A DNA stretch of 64,000 bases, from contig NC_080176.1 in the NCBI RefSeq assembly GCF_950295315.1, positions 35,181,006 through 35,245,005 on the forward strand. Reading direction: 5' to 3'. The position numbers and the translations under genes were made by a program. Origin of the DNA: Erinaceus europaeus. Its lineage: Eukaryota; Chordata; Mammalia; Eulipotyphla; Erinaceidae. Under the pieces are notes generated by a model. That model saw only the letters and a program-made list of their open reading frames with translations. It was not told the origin of the DNA and did no database searches. Of the stretch, positions 21,451 to 31,797 are shown piece by piece. Within the stretch, counting starts at the first letter, position 1, and every line of letters begins with the position of its first letter.

Positions 21451-23905
21451 TATTAAAAAGATTCAGTTTGTGTTTTGAAAACTTTGAGACATACAATTGA
21501 TTTTCCCCCTCTCATATTAATTAACTAGTGATTTATATGTCTACATTTTGCTAGGAGTGTACATAAAAACCATTCCCACCACCAAAAGACTGTGACCCAT
21601 CCCTCCCACCCACTCCCTCCCCCCACTGGCCCAGGAAGCTGCATGTCTACCCCTCACCACAGGGCTTTTACTTTGGTGCCCTACTTACAATTTGGTCAGG
21701 TCCTGCTTTTAGTTTCCCTTTCAGATCTTCTTAGTCAACTTCTGTTGTTGAGTGGGATCATCCCATACTCATCTTTATCTTTCTGACTTAGCTCACTTAA
21801 CATAATTCCTTATAGCTCTGTCCAAGATGGGTCAGAGAAGGTGGGTTCATTGTTCTTGATAGCTGCATGGTATTCCATTGTGTATACATACCACAGCTTT
21901 CTCAGCCACTCATCTGTTGTTGAGCACCTGTGTTGCTTCCAGGTTTTAGCTATTATGAATTGTGCTGCTGCTATGAACATAGAAGTACATACCTCTTTTT
22001 GGTTGGGTGTTATGGAGTCCTTGGGGTATAATCCCAGGAAAGGAATTACTGAATCATATGGAAGGTCCATGTCTAGCCTTCTGAGAGTTTTCCAGACTTC
22101 TCTCCACAGAGGCTACACCAATTTACATTCCCACCAGCAATGCAAAAGGTTTCCTCAGTCCCCACAACCTCTGCAGCATTTGTTGCTGCTGTCCTTTTTG
22201 ATGTATGCCATTCTTACAGGAGTGAGGTAGTATCTTAGTGTTGTCTTAATTTGCATTTCTCTGACAATCAGTGACCTAGAGCAGTTTTTCAATGTTTGTT
22301 AGCCTTTTGAATCTCCTCTGAGGTGAATGTTTTGTTCATATCATCTGCCCATTTTTGGATGGGTTCATTTGCGTTTTTGGTGCTAAGTTTGCTGAGCTCT
22401 TTATATATTTTGGTGATTAGTTTCTTGTCTGATGTATGGCATGTGAAGATCTTCTCCCATTCTGTGAGGGGTCTCTCTGTTTGTTTAATAGTTTCTTTGG
22501 ATGTGCAGAAGCTTTTCAATTTGATGTAGTCCCATTGGTTTGATTCTGCTTTAGTCTTCCTTGAAATTGGGTTTGATTCATCAAAGATGTCCTTGAGGTG
22601 TAGGTGGGAAAGTGTCTTAACAATGTTTTCCTCTAAGTATTTGATTGTTTCTGGTCTGACATCTAGGTCTTTGATCCATTTGGAGTTGATTTTTGTTTCT
22701 GCTGAGAAAAAGTGGTTCAATTTCATTCTTCTGCATGTTACAACCCAGTTTTACCAGCCTCCGTTTTCCATTTAATCCTTTGGGCCACCTTATCAAAGAT
22801 TAGATGTCCATAGGTGTGGGGATTTATTTCTGGGATTTTTAATATATAGGCTGTGTATTTGATATGCGGACTCTCTCAAAAGCCTAGACCAAGTAGATCA
22901 GAAGCATCCAATAGCAAAGCTATATACAAGATACTGGGTACTGTACAGCAAACTCTAACAAAAGGACTTTTCAAAGTTAACCCAATTACCAATTAATGTG
23001 ATGATAACATTAACTATCGATTGTCTTTTTGAACCCTAAGACAGCAGGAACCTCACATCTCCACTATAAAGCCCCTACTTCCCTCAGTCCTGTAACCCTT
23101 GGATAGGGCCCACTTTCCTGTATGCCTCTCCCAATCCATATCAAATAATATAGCATCCGCCGATCACAACCTAACCAACGCAACGATTGCCACCTCAACA
23201 TGTTTCACTTCAGACTGTGTCCAGAGACTTCACATGTGGAATGACTACCTTTCAGCTTCATTACTCGGGTGAGACCTTTCCTTTCATAGTATACTCTAAT
23301 TTCATCTCAGGTGGTTCACTTTCTAACAAAGTACCAAAACCTAGATATATACCAGTTTCTATGAGAGAGAGCATATGTTCACACATATCCACAAACTACT
23401 GCAAAATTTATAACTAAAAGCAGCAGTACACTAGAGTTTGCAGTGAGTACCTCCCTAACACTTCCTCTCTACTATTCCAAGCTTTGGGTCCATGATTGCT
23501 CAACAATTTGTTTGGCTTCATATGTTAACTCTCTTTTCAATCACCAGGTTCCAGATGTCGTCAGGATGTCGGCCAGGCTTCCCTGGACTGAAGACCCCAC
23601 CAATGTGTCCTGGAGCTCAGCTTCCCCAGAGACCCACCCTACTAGGGAAACAGAGAGGCAGACTGGGAGTATGGACTGACCAGTCAACGCCCATGTTCAG
23701 TGGGGAAGCAATTACAGAAGCCAGAACTTCTACCTTCTGTAACCCACAATGAACCTGGGTCCATGCTCCCAGAGGGATAGAGAATGGGTAAGCTATCAGG
23801 GGAGGGGGTGGGAAATGGAGATTGGGTGGTGGGAATTGTGTGGAGTTGTACCCCTTTTACCCTATGGTTTTGTTAATTAATCCTTTCTTAAATAATAAAA
23901 AAAAA
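21451..23905 (+). mobile_element. Nested twin-primed L1 in L1 ORF1
   Basis: 21451 to about 22835 is inverted (3'UTR start and ORF2 C-terminal region on the minus strand); about 22836-23905 is the rest of the 3'UTR forward, ending in AATAATAAAAAAAAAA. Both halves meet at TTTTTAATATATA in L1 coordinates, classic twin priming with short overlap. Perfect 16-bp target duplication AGAATGGAAAGGTATA at 21435-21450 and 23906-23921. Confidence 0.95.
21800..22726 (-). pseudogene. L1 ORF2 C-terminal fragment in inverted segment
   Basis: Minus strand 22726-22289 keeps MKLNHFFSAETKINSKWIKD and CHTSDKKLITKIYKELS; 22070-21810 keeps MDLPYDSVIPFLGLYP and the TTDEWLRKLWYVYTMEYHA end. This is the C-terminal region of the reverse transcriptase protein; 5'-truncated and frameshifted. 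Confidence 0.88.
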
Positions 23906-26103
23906 AGAATGGAAAGGTATAAGGATAAATAAAGGATCCTGAAGGCTGCAAGAGAAAAACAAAGAGTCACCTACAAAGGAAAACCTATAAGATTAGCAGC
24001 AGACTTCTCCATACAAACACTACATGCCAGAAGAGAATGGCAAGATATCTATTGAGTGCTCAATGAGAAAGGCTTTCAACCAAGAATACTATATCCTGCT
24101 AGACTGTCATTCAGTCTAGATGGAGGCATAAAAACCTTCTCAGACAAGCAACAGTTGAAGGAATCAACTATCACCAAGCCTGCCCTGAAAGAAGCTCTGA
24201 AAGGTCTCCTATAAACAATCAGACCACCATAAATAGGACATATATCAGAACACTCTAAAACTCTACAAGAATGGCATTAAAATATCGTCAATCCTTGATA
24301 TCAATAAATGTCAATGGCCTGAATTCACCTATTAAAAGACACAGAGTACGAAGATGGATCAGAAAATACAAGCCAACAATATGCTGTCTACAGGAAACCC
24401 ATCTAACTCAACAAGACAAACACAGACTTAAAGTGAAAGGATGGAAAACTATCATACAAGCCAATGGCCCACAAAAAAGGGCAGGAACAGCTATTCTCAT
24501 ACCTGACACAATAGACTTTAAAATAGATACAATTAGAAAAGATAGGAAGGGACACTACTTAATGCTCAGAGGATCAGTCAATCAAGAGGACTTAACAATT
24601 ATTAACATCTATGCACCCAATGAGAAACCATCTAAATTCATCAAACATCAACTGAAAGAGCTACAGCAATATATTAACAGAAACACAGTCATAGTAGGGG
24701 ACTTCAACACCCCACTCTCTCAACTTGACAGATCATCCAGGCAAAAAATCAATAAAGACATAAGGGAGCTAAATGAAGAGATAGATAAACTAGGACTATT
24801 GGACATTTTTAGAGTCATTCATCCCAAGAAACTGGATTACACATTTTACTCAAATTCAGATGGGTCATTTTCAAGGACAGACCATATGTTAGGCCACAAA
24901 GACAGCATCAACAAATTCAAAAGCACTGAAATCATCCCAAACACCTTCTCAGACCACAGTGGAATTAAACTAACACTTAACAATCAACAAGAGATTAGTA
25001 ACAGTCCCAAAATGTGGAAGCTCAACAGTACACTTCTTAACAACTTCTGGGTCAAAGAGGAAATAAAGGAAGAAATCAAAATGTTTTGAGAGTTCAATGA
25101 AAATGAAGACACAAGCTATCAAAATATTTGGGACACAGCTAAGGCAGTACTAAGAGGGAAGTTCATAGCTATACAAGCACACATTAGAAAGCAAGAAAAA
25201 GCACAAATAAACAGCCTGATTGCACATCTTGAAGACCTAGAAGAAAAAGAACAAGGCAACCCTAAAGCATCCAGAAGGACATAAATCACTAAAGTTAGGG
25301 CAGAAATAACATTGAGAATAAGAAAACCATCCAAAAGATCAACAAAAGTAAATGTTGGTTCTTCGAAAGAGTGAACGAAATCGACAAACCTTTAGCCAGA
25401 CTCACAACACAAAAAAGGGAGAAGACCCAAATAAATCAGATACTAAATGAAAAAGGAGTTATCACAACAGACACTGCAGAAATTCAACATATCATGCGAG
25501 GCTTCTATGAACAACTATATGACACCAAGCTAAAGAACCTGGAGGAAATGGATGATTTCCTAGATACCTACCAACTTCCAAAACTAAGTAAAGAGGAAGT
25601 AGAAAACATGAACAGGCCCATCACAGCTAATGAAATTGAAACAGTTATCAAAAATCTCCCCAAAAATAGAAGTCCTGGACCAGATGGTTTTACAAATGAA
25701 TTCCACAAAACCTTCAAAGAAGAACTAATACCTCTACTTTTAAAAGTCTTCCAGAAGATTGAAGACACTGGAATTCTCTCTGCCACCTTCTATGAAGCCA
25801 CCATCACTCTGATACCAAAAGCAGACAGGGACACAGCCAAAAAATAAAACTACAGACCAATATCTCTGATGAATATTGATGCTAAAATACTGAACAAAAT
25901 TCTAGCCAACCGGATACAGCAGTATATCAAAAAGATTGTTCATCATGACCAAGTGGGGTTTATCCCAGGCATGCAAGGTTGGTTTAATATATGTAAATCA
26001 ATCAATGTGATCCACCACAAAGCAAGACCAAAAACCACATCGTCATATCAATAGATGCAGAGAAAACCTTCAACAAAATCCAACATCCTTTATGATTAAA
26101 ACA

Positions 26104-26508
26104 TGTTGGTATGCTTCTCAAAACCCCTTCTGTTTCATTAGTTTAATCCCCCCTGCTTAACACTATTCTATTTACATAACCACTTCATTCTATTTACATA
26201 ACTGATGTTAACAAGCACCACCCTCCCTCCAGGGCATTGGTGGTTCAGTGGTAGAATTCTTGCCTGCTCTGCCCCCTCTCCTTGTCACACCCTGATTTTC
26301 ACCAGTCACTTTTCTCTCCACCCTCTCTGCTTCGCATCCTGTTCCCACCCTACTGGGCTAGTATATTTATAGGGACAAGATTGTAGTTTTTAGTTTACCC
26401 TAGCTTGGTATAGATTGCACTGTGTCCTGCATGAATAAAGACATACTGCCTACAGCTCAACCATGAGTCCCTGGTCATCTGTTACCCTCCCATGAAGCCA
26501 GCCTGGCG
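26104..26508 (+). mobile_element. Solo LTR, class II ERV, tRNA-Gly-bearing family
   Basis: Starts TGTTGGTATGCTTC, 6-bp target duplication AAAACA at 26098-26103 and 26509-26514. Same family as LTRs at 54924 and 57433: AGTATATTTATAGGG (TATA-like), ATGAATAAAGACATACTG (polyA signal) and GAGTCCCTGGTC. A lone LTR arises by recombination between two LTRs. Confidence 0.9.
26234..26267 (+). other. 34-nt match to tRNA-Gly 5' half within LTR
   Basis: GCATTGGTGGTTCAGTGG continues through TAGAATTCTTGCCTGC: from memory this equals the first 34 bases of mammalian tRNA-Gly(GCC) with one mismatch, stopping inside the anticodon loop. The A-box-like TGGTTCAGTGG is included; the T arm and B box are not. The same piece is in the two LTRs of the plus-strand ERV (55092-55125 and 57610-57643). 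Confidence 0.8.
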
Positions 26509-26844
26509 AAAACAACAAAAACACTACAAAAAATGGGAATAGATGGAAAATTCCTGAAGATAGTGGAGTCTATATATAGCAAACCTACAGCCAACATCAT
26601 ACTCAATGGTGAAAAACTGGAAGCATTTCCACTCAGATCAGGTACTAGACAGGGCTGCCCACTATCACCATTACTATTTAACATAGTGTTGGAAGCTCTT
26701 GCCATAGCAATCAGGCAAGATCAAGGAATTAAAGGGATACTGATTGGAAGAGAAGAAGTCAAACTCTCCCTATTTGCAGAGGACATGATAGTATACATAG
26801 AAAAACCTAAGGAATTCAGCAAGAAGCTTTTGGAAATCATCAGG

Positions 26845-27292
26845 TGTTGTTAAAATTCGTAGGCTCTTGCTGGGCAGGTTGGCTTGCTTCACGGCGGGTA
26901 ACAGAGATGCGGAGACAACGGCTGGGCAGGGAAGCTGTATTTCTTTATTCAGGAACAACGATTCATAAACTAAGACAAACTAATCTCCAAACAGAACTCT
27001 GCTGTCTCTTTGCGGCGGCGCAAGCACTCTTTCTTTTCTCTCGAACTCAGGAACCCTCTCCCTTACTCTGGAACTCAGGAACTCTGGAACCCTCCAACTC
27101 TGGCACTCTGAAACTCTTCAACTGTGGAACTCTCTCTTACTCTGTAACTCTGAAACTCTCGAACTCAGGAACTCAGGAACTCTCTCTCCAGGTTCCTTGG
27201 GGCGGGGCCAAGCAGGCCCGCAAAATTAACAGGACTGATCCAATTCTCTTGGTGGGGGAGGGCTAGAACAAACCAATGTAAAGCATACGACA
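26845..27292 (-). mobile_element. Solo LTR, second class II family
   Basis: Minus strand runs TGTCGTATGC to TTTTAACAACA, with TGAATAAAGAAATACAGC as polyA signal. Perfect 6-bp target duplication ATCAGG (26839-26844 and 27293-27298). Contains a run of CTCTGGAACTC-like units at 27035-27185. Related in its R/U5 part to the LTRs at 15088 and 17494. Confidence 0.93.
27035..27185. repeat. Short-unit repeat in solo LTR
   Basis: About a dozen imperfect copies of GGAACTCTC/GGAACTCA in the U3 part of the LTR. Confidence 0.8.
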
Positions 27293-27517
27293 ATCAGGCA
27301 ATACAGTAAGGTGTCAGGCTATAAAATTAACATTCAAAAGGCAGTGGCATTCCTCTATGCAAACACTAAGTTGGAAGAAATTGAAGTCCAGAAATCAATT
27401 CCTTTTACTATAGCAACAAAACAATAAAATATCTATGAATAAACCTAACCAAAGAAGTGAAAGACTTGTATACTGAAAATTATGTGTCACTACTGAAGGA
27501 AATTTAAAAAGACACAA

Positions 27518-28118
27518 AGATATTCAGAGAAGTGGGGGAGAGAGTGCTCTGTGAACCAGATTTTTCAGATCCCGCCATGTTGTATTATGGCTCCTTGGGT
27601 GCATCCAGCAACCAGTCCTCTGTCACTGTTTCTTGTTCCTTAGGGATATGTGGTTATTGCCAGACATGGCAGGCAGTAAGCCAGACAGGTTTTGAGTAAT
27701 CCCATGGAAATATATATGCAAAACCCCTTCCCATAATCAATAGGGGCATCTGGCCTTTTCGAAATTTTATCGAGTGTGTCTTTCCATTTGACCTTAATAG
27801 CTGGGAGGGTGGATGGTGCTTGCCAATGAAGAATAATAGGAGGTTGGTTTGAGTTTTTGTAAATATTAAAGAGATTTAATGTAGTTAAGGCTTTTGCCAG
27901 CTGGACATTGGTTGGGGTATATTCCCCAGTTTTCTTTACTTCATTGAGCCTTAAGGGTTTTATGGGCCCTCTTGACAATGCCTTGTCCCTGTGGATTATA
28001 GGGAATGCCTGTAGTATGAGTAATGTTCCAAAGGGAACAAAAGTCTTTAAATTGTTTGCTGGTAAAAGCAGTTCCATTGTCTATTTTAAGTTGAAGGGGT
28101 AATGCCCAACAGCCCATC
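27518..28118 (-). mobile_element. Class II ERV remnant, pol end (continues 19172-20299)
   Basis: Minus-strand retroviral sequence following directly, after removal of the L1 at 20300-27517, on the ERV fragment to the left. It carries the integrase region and then non-coding sequence; no env is seen between pol and the 3' region. The right edge joins L1 3'UTR at about 28118 without an LTR. Confidence 0.75.
27640..28110 (-). pseudogene. Retroviral integrase C-terminal part, broken
   Basis: Two minus-strand frames carry it. From about 28105 one reads [13 protein letters not shown] then [16 protein letters not shown], the end of the integrase catalytic core; where a catalytic Glu is expected in the IV-x-R motif there is Lys. 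A shift then leads to the frame with PTNVQLAKALTTLNLFNIYK and KVKWKDTL...YGKGFC, matching the C-terminal DNA-binding domain of beta-like retroviruses. Stops and frameshift show it is dead. Confidence 0.8.
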
Positions 28119-28970
28119 ATGTCTGTGTGGGAATCCTAGGACTCCCTGACTAGGGCTTCAGGTGATGGGGTGGCATGGTAGTGACCAAAGAGTCATTATT
28201 AAATTATGGCAGTCTCTTGCCCTTATTCAGGTTTTGTAGTCTTTACTTTGTCTGACAAGATTAGCTTTGGTGTGATTAAGGTTCGTGCAGGAGATAGGTG
28301 AGGAGATAGGAGATAGGTGAGGAGGTTATTTAGGTCTAAGTAGAAACTATTTGATTTTATACTTTAAGGTGCCTTTTTAGGCCTTTCTGGTTGCTTGATA
28401 TATTTATTGACTAAATGAAAACTATTGTGTAATGTTGCTTTAATGTATATATTTTCCCCCAACTTCTGGATACATGTACATATGCCCTATCTCATGGATG
28501 CTGCTCTGTATCTAGATTTTGATGTTAAGAAGAGCACCACCTGAAATGGAATTAAGGAGTCCTATGAGCTAGGAAAGATCTCAACAGAATAATGAAGCTG
28601 GAGAGGTGACATTCCACACCTGACATCTCTGGATGCAGTCTGAAGTGAAACATGTGAGCCCTAACTTCTTTTTCCAGTCACCTGTCTATGGGAACTTAGG
28701 TCACATCCACTTCATGGCAGTTGTGAAGAATGTCACCATAAGCATACATTGGTACCTTTGAAGTAGTGCTTCCATGTTCTTTGGATATGTGCCTGAGAGT
28801 GGTATTGCAGGATCATAAGGTATCTTCAATTTTATTTGTTTAAGGACTCTTCTTACTGTTTGTACAAAGGGTGCTGTACTATTTTGCATTTCCACCAACA
28901 GTGTACCAAGAGCTTCTTTTCACCACATGCTCCTTAACACCTGCCATTTTTCTGTTTTGTCATTTTCTTA
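28119..28970 (-). mobile_element. Old L1 3'UTR and ORF2 end
   Basis: Minus strand. 28119-28660 matches the inverted and forward 3'UTR of the L1 at 13738 (GGAATCCTAGGACTCC, CACCTGAAATGGAATTA). 28660-28970 is the ORF2 C-terminal region (plus-strand cues GTGGTATTGCAGGATCATAA, TTGCATTTCCACCAACAG). Confidence 0.75.
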
Positions 28971-29561
28971 ATTTAAATTTTAACTTTTGATACTTTTAAA
29001 TTAAAAACTTGACCTTGGGGCACAACATATGTACTTACACTTCAGTTGAAGTGACTGACTGGGAAATGACAAGTCTTCATGGAGGGACCCTTTCCCTTTG
29101 AGAACCATGAGTATCTGGAGGGGGTTGAGAGGATGAGCTGGAGGAAAGAGTTATGCAGCAGGAGGAAGTAGAGTGTATGAAGATGATAAAAATGACACAC
29201 TTTTAGCCAGAGAAGGCAGAGACACACAATTCTGGTTCCAAATTTAGGGACTTCCTATGTTTCTTTCTGTTCAGTGGTGGACTGTTTAAAGGTCTATGGA
29301 TACCAGTTTAGAATGCCTCATCTCAACTATGGTTCTTACATATTTTGTGTGAGAGATTTTTCTTCTAGATATTCTTAGTTGCAAGTTCCATGTTTTACCA
29401 GTGAGCCAGCTCTGTGAACATCTTTTTCTATCCATTAGGGAAAGAGAATCAGTTCTCTATCTTAGAGTAGAACATGGCAGGTAAAGACCATTTCAAGATG
29501 CAGCTCAAGAGAGGTAGGTCAGAGAAGAGGAAGAATCACATATCAGTTAATCCCTATTTTC
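28971..29561. other. Unassigned stretch
   Basis: No repeat family or coding region recognised; moderately purine-rich around 29090-29180. Confidence 0.4.
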
Positions 29562-29577
29562 CCAAGACAGAACTCTT

Positions 29578-29828
29578 TTTTTAAAAACTTTTATTTATAA
29601 AATGGAAATATTGACAAGACAATAGGATAAGAGGGGTACAATTCCACACAATTATCACCACCAGAACTCCATATACAATACCCTTCCTTGATAGCTTTCC
29701 TATTCTTTATTCCTCTGGGAGTATGGACCCAGGATCATAGTGGGATGTAGAAGGTGGAAGGTCTGGCTTTTGTAATTGCTTCTCTGCTGAACATGAGCAT
29801 TGGAAGGCCAATCCATACTCCCAGCCTG
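29578..29828 (-). mobile_element. Short L1 3' end insertion
   Basis: Minus-strand L1 3' terminus (CAATAGGATAAGAGGGGTAC to GAACATGAGC...CCATACTCCCAGCCTG). Perfect target duplication CCAAGACAGAACTCTT at 29562-29577 and 29829-29844. 251 bp, strongly 5'-truncated. Confidence 0.93.
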
Positions 29829-29928
29829 CCAAGACAGAACTCTTAAAATAAAAGTGAATGATAGAATCATTTTCATCTGTATATTTAATTTACAAGAACT
29901 CAAATATGCATGCATTTGACTTGAAGAG

Positions 29929-30528
29929 TGTGGGAGTATGTGAAAGCTTGGTAGAGCTTAGGGAAGCTCTCCCCATCCTTAAATGGAGGTCTGGAAAGTC
30001 ACCCCGCTTGTTAGCCTCTCTCATAAAGGTGAGCCAAGAGGGAAAAGTCTTCCAGATTCAGCTTTCCCTTGTTAGACTCTCAAGCTCACAGAAATCTTAC
30101 AGTTTCTCCCTACTAGCAGCAGGCCACATGGCTGCCTGCTTTAAGGTTCATTTACTCAAAGTTCACCTCACCTTCTGATCACAGAGGAGAACACACCCTA
30201 TCACACAATCCTAACAGTGTTCTTTGATGTCCTTAACTTACATCAATCCTTGTTCTTCCTTATCTATCTCATCTTACTAGTTTAACCCCTATTCTTCTCT
30301 CAAATGCCTGCATCAGGAAACTAATTGTCTTGACCTTTATGTATTGCTTCAATTCTTGTCATACCAGCCCCCTACCATAGGGGCAAGCTGACCTTTAAGA
30401 AACCTGTAATTTCTGTTGTATTTGAAAAATGTTCTTTGTTTAACTTTCTATATATACCCAAGCCCACCCCTGAATAAATCGAGTGTTTGTACCAAGATAC
30501 TCCCTGAGCCTCTTTTCTTTATCATGCA
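29929..30528 (+). mobile_element. LTR, about 600 bp, non-class-II family
   Basis: TGTGGGAGTATG start, CTATATATACCC (TATA) near 30450, CCTGAATAAATCGAG (polyA signal) near 30472 and TTATCATGCA end. A second, diverged copy lies on the minus strand at 63087-63727. No clear target duplication or PBS seen; LTR nature rests on promoter layout and the TG...CA ends. Confidence 0.65.
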
Positions 30529-30984
30529 GTCACTAGAGCTGGTGATAGGGCCTCTGTAAGCTTGCCTCCTGGCTGGAGCCACTCCAGATGAGCCCCAGCA
30601 GAAGAGGGATCCATTTATGTAGAGCTGGCAGTTAAATCTACTGTTTAAGCCCATGTCCCACAGGAAGACAGGAGAGGAGTGTTGGAATTTATTTCCACAA
30701 CTGGGCTTTCTCACATGTTTCTGGTGTAAACATCTTGAACCATGAGAAGCATGAGTCTAGCACGGCTTCCACTTACAAGTTACCATCTTCATCTGGTGTT
30801 CAGTGGTTTGTGTCAACTCCAGCTTGTGTCAACTCCAGCCAACTCTGCTGAGCCTCATTAGATATGAGATGTTAGTCTCTAACCTGGTTAATTTGGTTTT
30901 GCTCAGCCTACAAAGATCATGAATATTTGAGCAGGAAGAAGTCATCAGACACCAAAATGGCTGTCATGAGGACAGACTTAGAAA
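30529..30984. other. Unassigned stretch after LTR
   Basis: May be ERV internal sequence; no PBS or retroviral reading frame recognised. Contains a 16-bp tandem pair TGTGTCAACTCCAGCY near 30820. Confidence 0.35.
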
Positions 30985-31065
30985 TCAGAGAGGTGGCTCA
31001 GTGGTAGAGCAGTAAACTGAATTAGACCCTAGCACTGCACAAAAACAAGAAAAACTAAAACAGAA
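30985..31065 (+). mobile_element. tRNA-like SINE type E fragment
   Basis: GAGGTGGCTCAGTGGTAGAGCAG resembles a tRNA 5' part with A box, followed by TAGACCCTAGCACTGCAC and an A-rich stretch. Related copies at 36520 and 42351. Confidence 0.6.
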
Positions 31066-31139
31066 CATCACAAATGGAAGAGTAGGGCTCTGATCTTAGT
31101 CTCTTTTTCCTTGGTTTCTCTCTCTCAAAAAAAGATAAG

Positions 31140-31436
31140 TCCAGTGCACTGGGCAGTGGCACAATGGGTTCAGCACATATTACCAAGCACAAGAACTCGG
31201 GTTTGGGTCAGCTTCATGAGTACTGAAGCAGATCTGCAGGTGTCTTTCTCTCTCTCCCTCTCCATATCTCCCTACCCCTTCAATTTCTGTCTTATCTAAT
31301 GAAAATGGTAAAGAAAAAAAAGGATAAAATGGCTTCTGGGAACAGTGGATATTCGTGGTGCCAGCAGTGAGCCCCAGCAATAACTCTGGTGGCAAAAGGA
31401 AAGAAAAGGAAAGAGATGAAGAGAAAAGAAAAAAGT
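31140..31436 (+). mobile_element. SINE with extended 3' module
   Basis: Head CTGGGCAGTGGCACAATGGG, GCAGGTGTCTTTCTC, then the extra 3' module AAAATGGCTTCTGGGAACAG...AGCCCCAGCAATAAC and an A/G-rich tail. The module is also found, on the other strand, at 32905, 38385, 40810 and 42996. Confidence 0.8.
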
Positions 31437-31625
31437 TGAGGGCCTAGTTAAGTGGACACATTACAGTGCTCAAAGTCTCAGATTCAAGCCTCTGATCCCC
31501 TCCTATAGGGACAAAGCTTCATGAGTGGTGAAGTAGAGCTACAGATATCTCTTTGTCTATCTCCCCATTCTTAATTTCTCTGTCTCTAGCCAATAATCAA
31601 TCAGTCAATCAATAAAATTTATTTA
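31437..31625 (+). mobile_element. SINE type B
   Basis: GAGGGCCTAGTTAAGTGGAC head, AAGCTTCATGAGTGGTGAAG and TCTCTAGCCAATAATCAATC tail. Diverged. Confidence 0.75.
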
Positions 31626-31659
31626 AGAATATATGTCAAATGTACATATGATTTTATTT

Positions 31660-31797
31660 TATTATTATTTTATTTTACCAGAGCACTGCTCAATTCTGGC
31701 TAATGGTGGTGCTGGAGATTGAACCTTGATCTATAGAGACTCAGGCATGAGAGTCTTTTTGAGTAACCATTATGCTAGCTCCTATGCCCAATATATG
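31660..31797 (-). mobile_element. SINE type C
   Basis: Minus strand: AGGAGCTAGCATAATGGTTA, CTCATGCCTGAGTC, and CCAGAATTGAGCAGTGCTCT at the 3' end. Same family as 33530 and 46597. Confidence 0.75.

Larger units (their letters stand above)
20570..24200 (+). pseudogene. L1 ORF1 relic, split by SINE and L1
   Basis: 5' part 20570-20897 and 21223-21450 (coiled-coil-like region, then TPRHIILRMER), continuing at 23922-24200 with the C-terminal domain (PIRLAADFSIQTLHARREWQ). The N-terminus is deleted. In-frame TGA at 24053-24055 is at the same codon as in the minus-strand copy. The normal product would be the L1 RNA chaperone. Confidence 0.85.
20300..27517 (+). mobile_element. L1 LINE, plus strand, 3'-truncated and multiply interrupted
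   Basis: Starts GGGGGGACTTCTGG, the L1 5' end. 5'UTR to about 20470, then a deletion patched by an inverted 3'UTR scrap (20484-20567), ORF1 from about 20570, ORF2 from 24271, and a stop in mid-ORF2 at ...AAAAAGACACAAAG near 27517. No 3'UTR or tail. AAGATATTCAGAGAA occurs just before 20300 and again at 27517-27531, apparently the target duplication. It carries a SINE, a twin-primed L1 and two solo LTRs. ORF2 protein is almost identical to that of the minus-strand L1 over the endonuclease, and shares its stops. Confidence 0.88.
24271..27517 (+). pseudogene. L1 ORF2 relic, interrupted by two solo LTRs
   Basis: Endonuclease 24271-25089 (MALKYRQSLISINVNGLNSP, QETHL, GDFNTP, SDHSG), then TGA at 25087-25089 and TAA at 25282-25284, both shared with the minus-strand copy. 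RT block 25371-25847 with PGPDGF, then TAA after TAKK where the other copy reads on. The active-site box at 26770-26790 reads FAED instead of the usual FADD, so the first catalytic Asp is Glu. Solo LTRs split it at 26104 and 26845. Ends near 27517 before the Cys-rich domain. Confidence 0.9.

Noticed and set aside
26234..26304. Functional tRNA-Gly gene
   Set aside because: Only the 5' half is present; anticodon 3' side, T arm, B box and terminator are absent.
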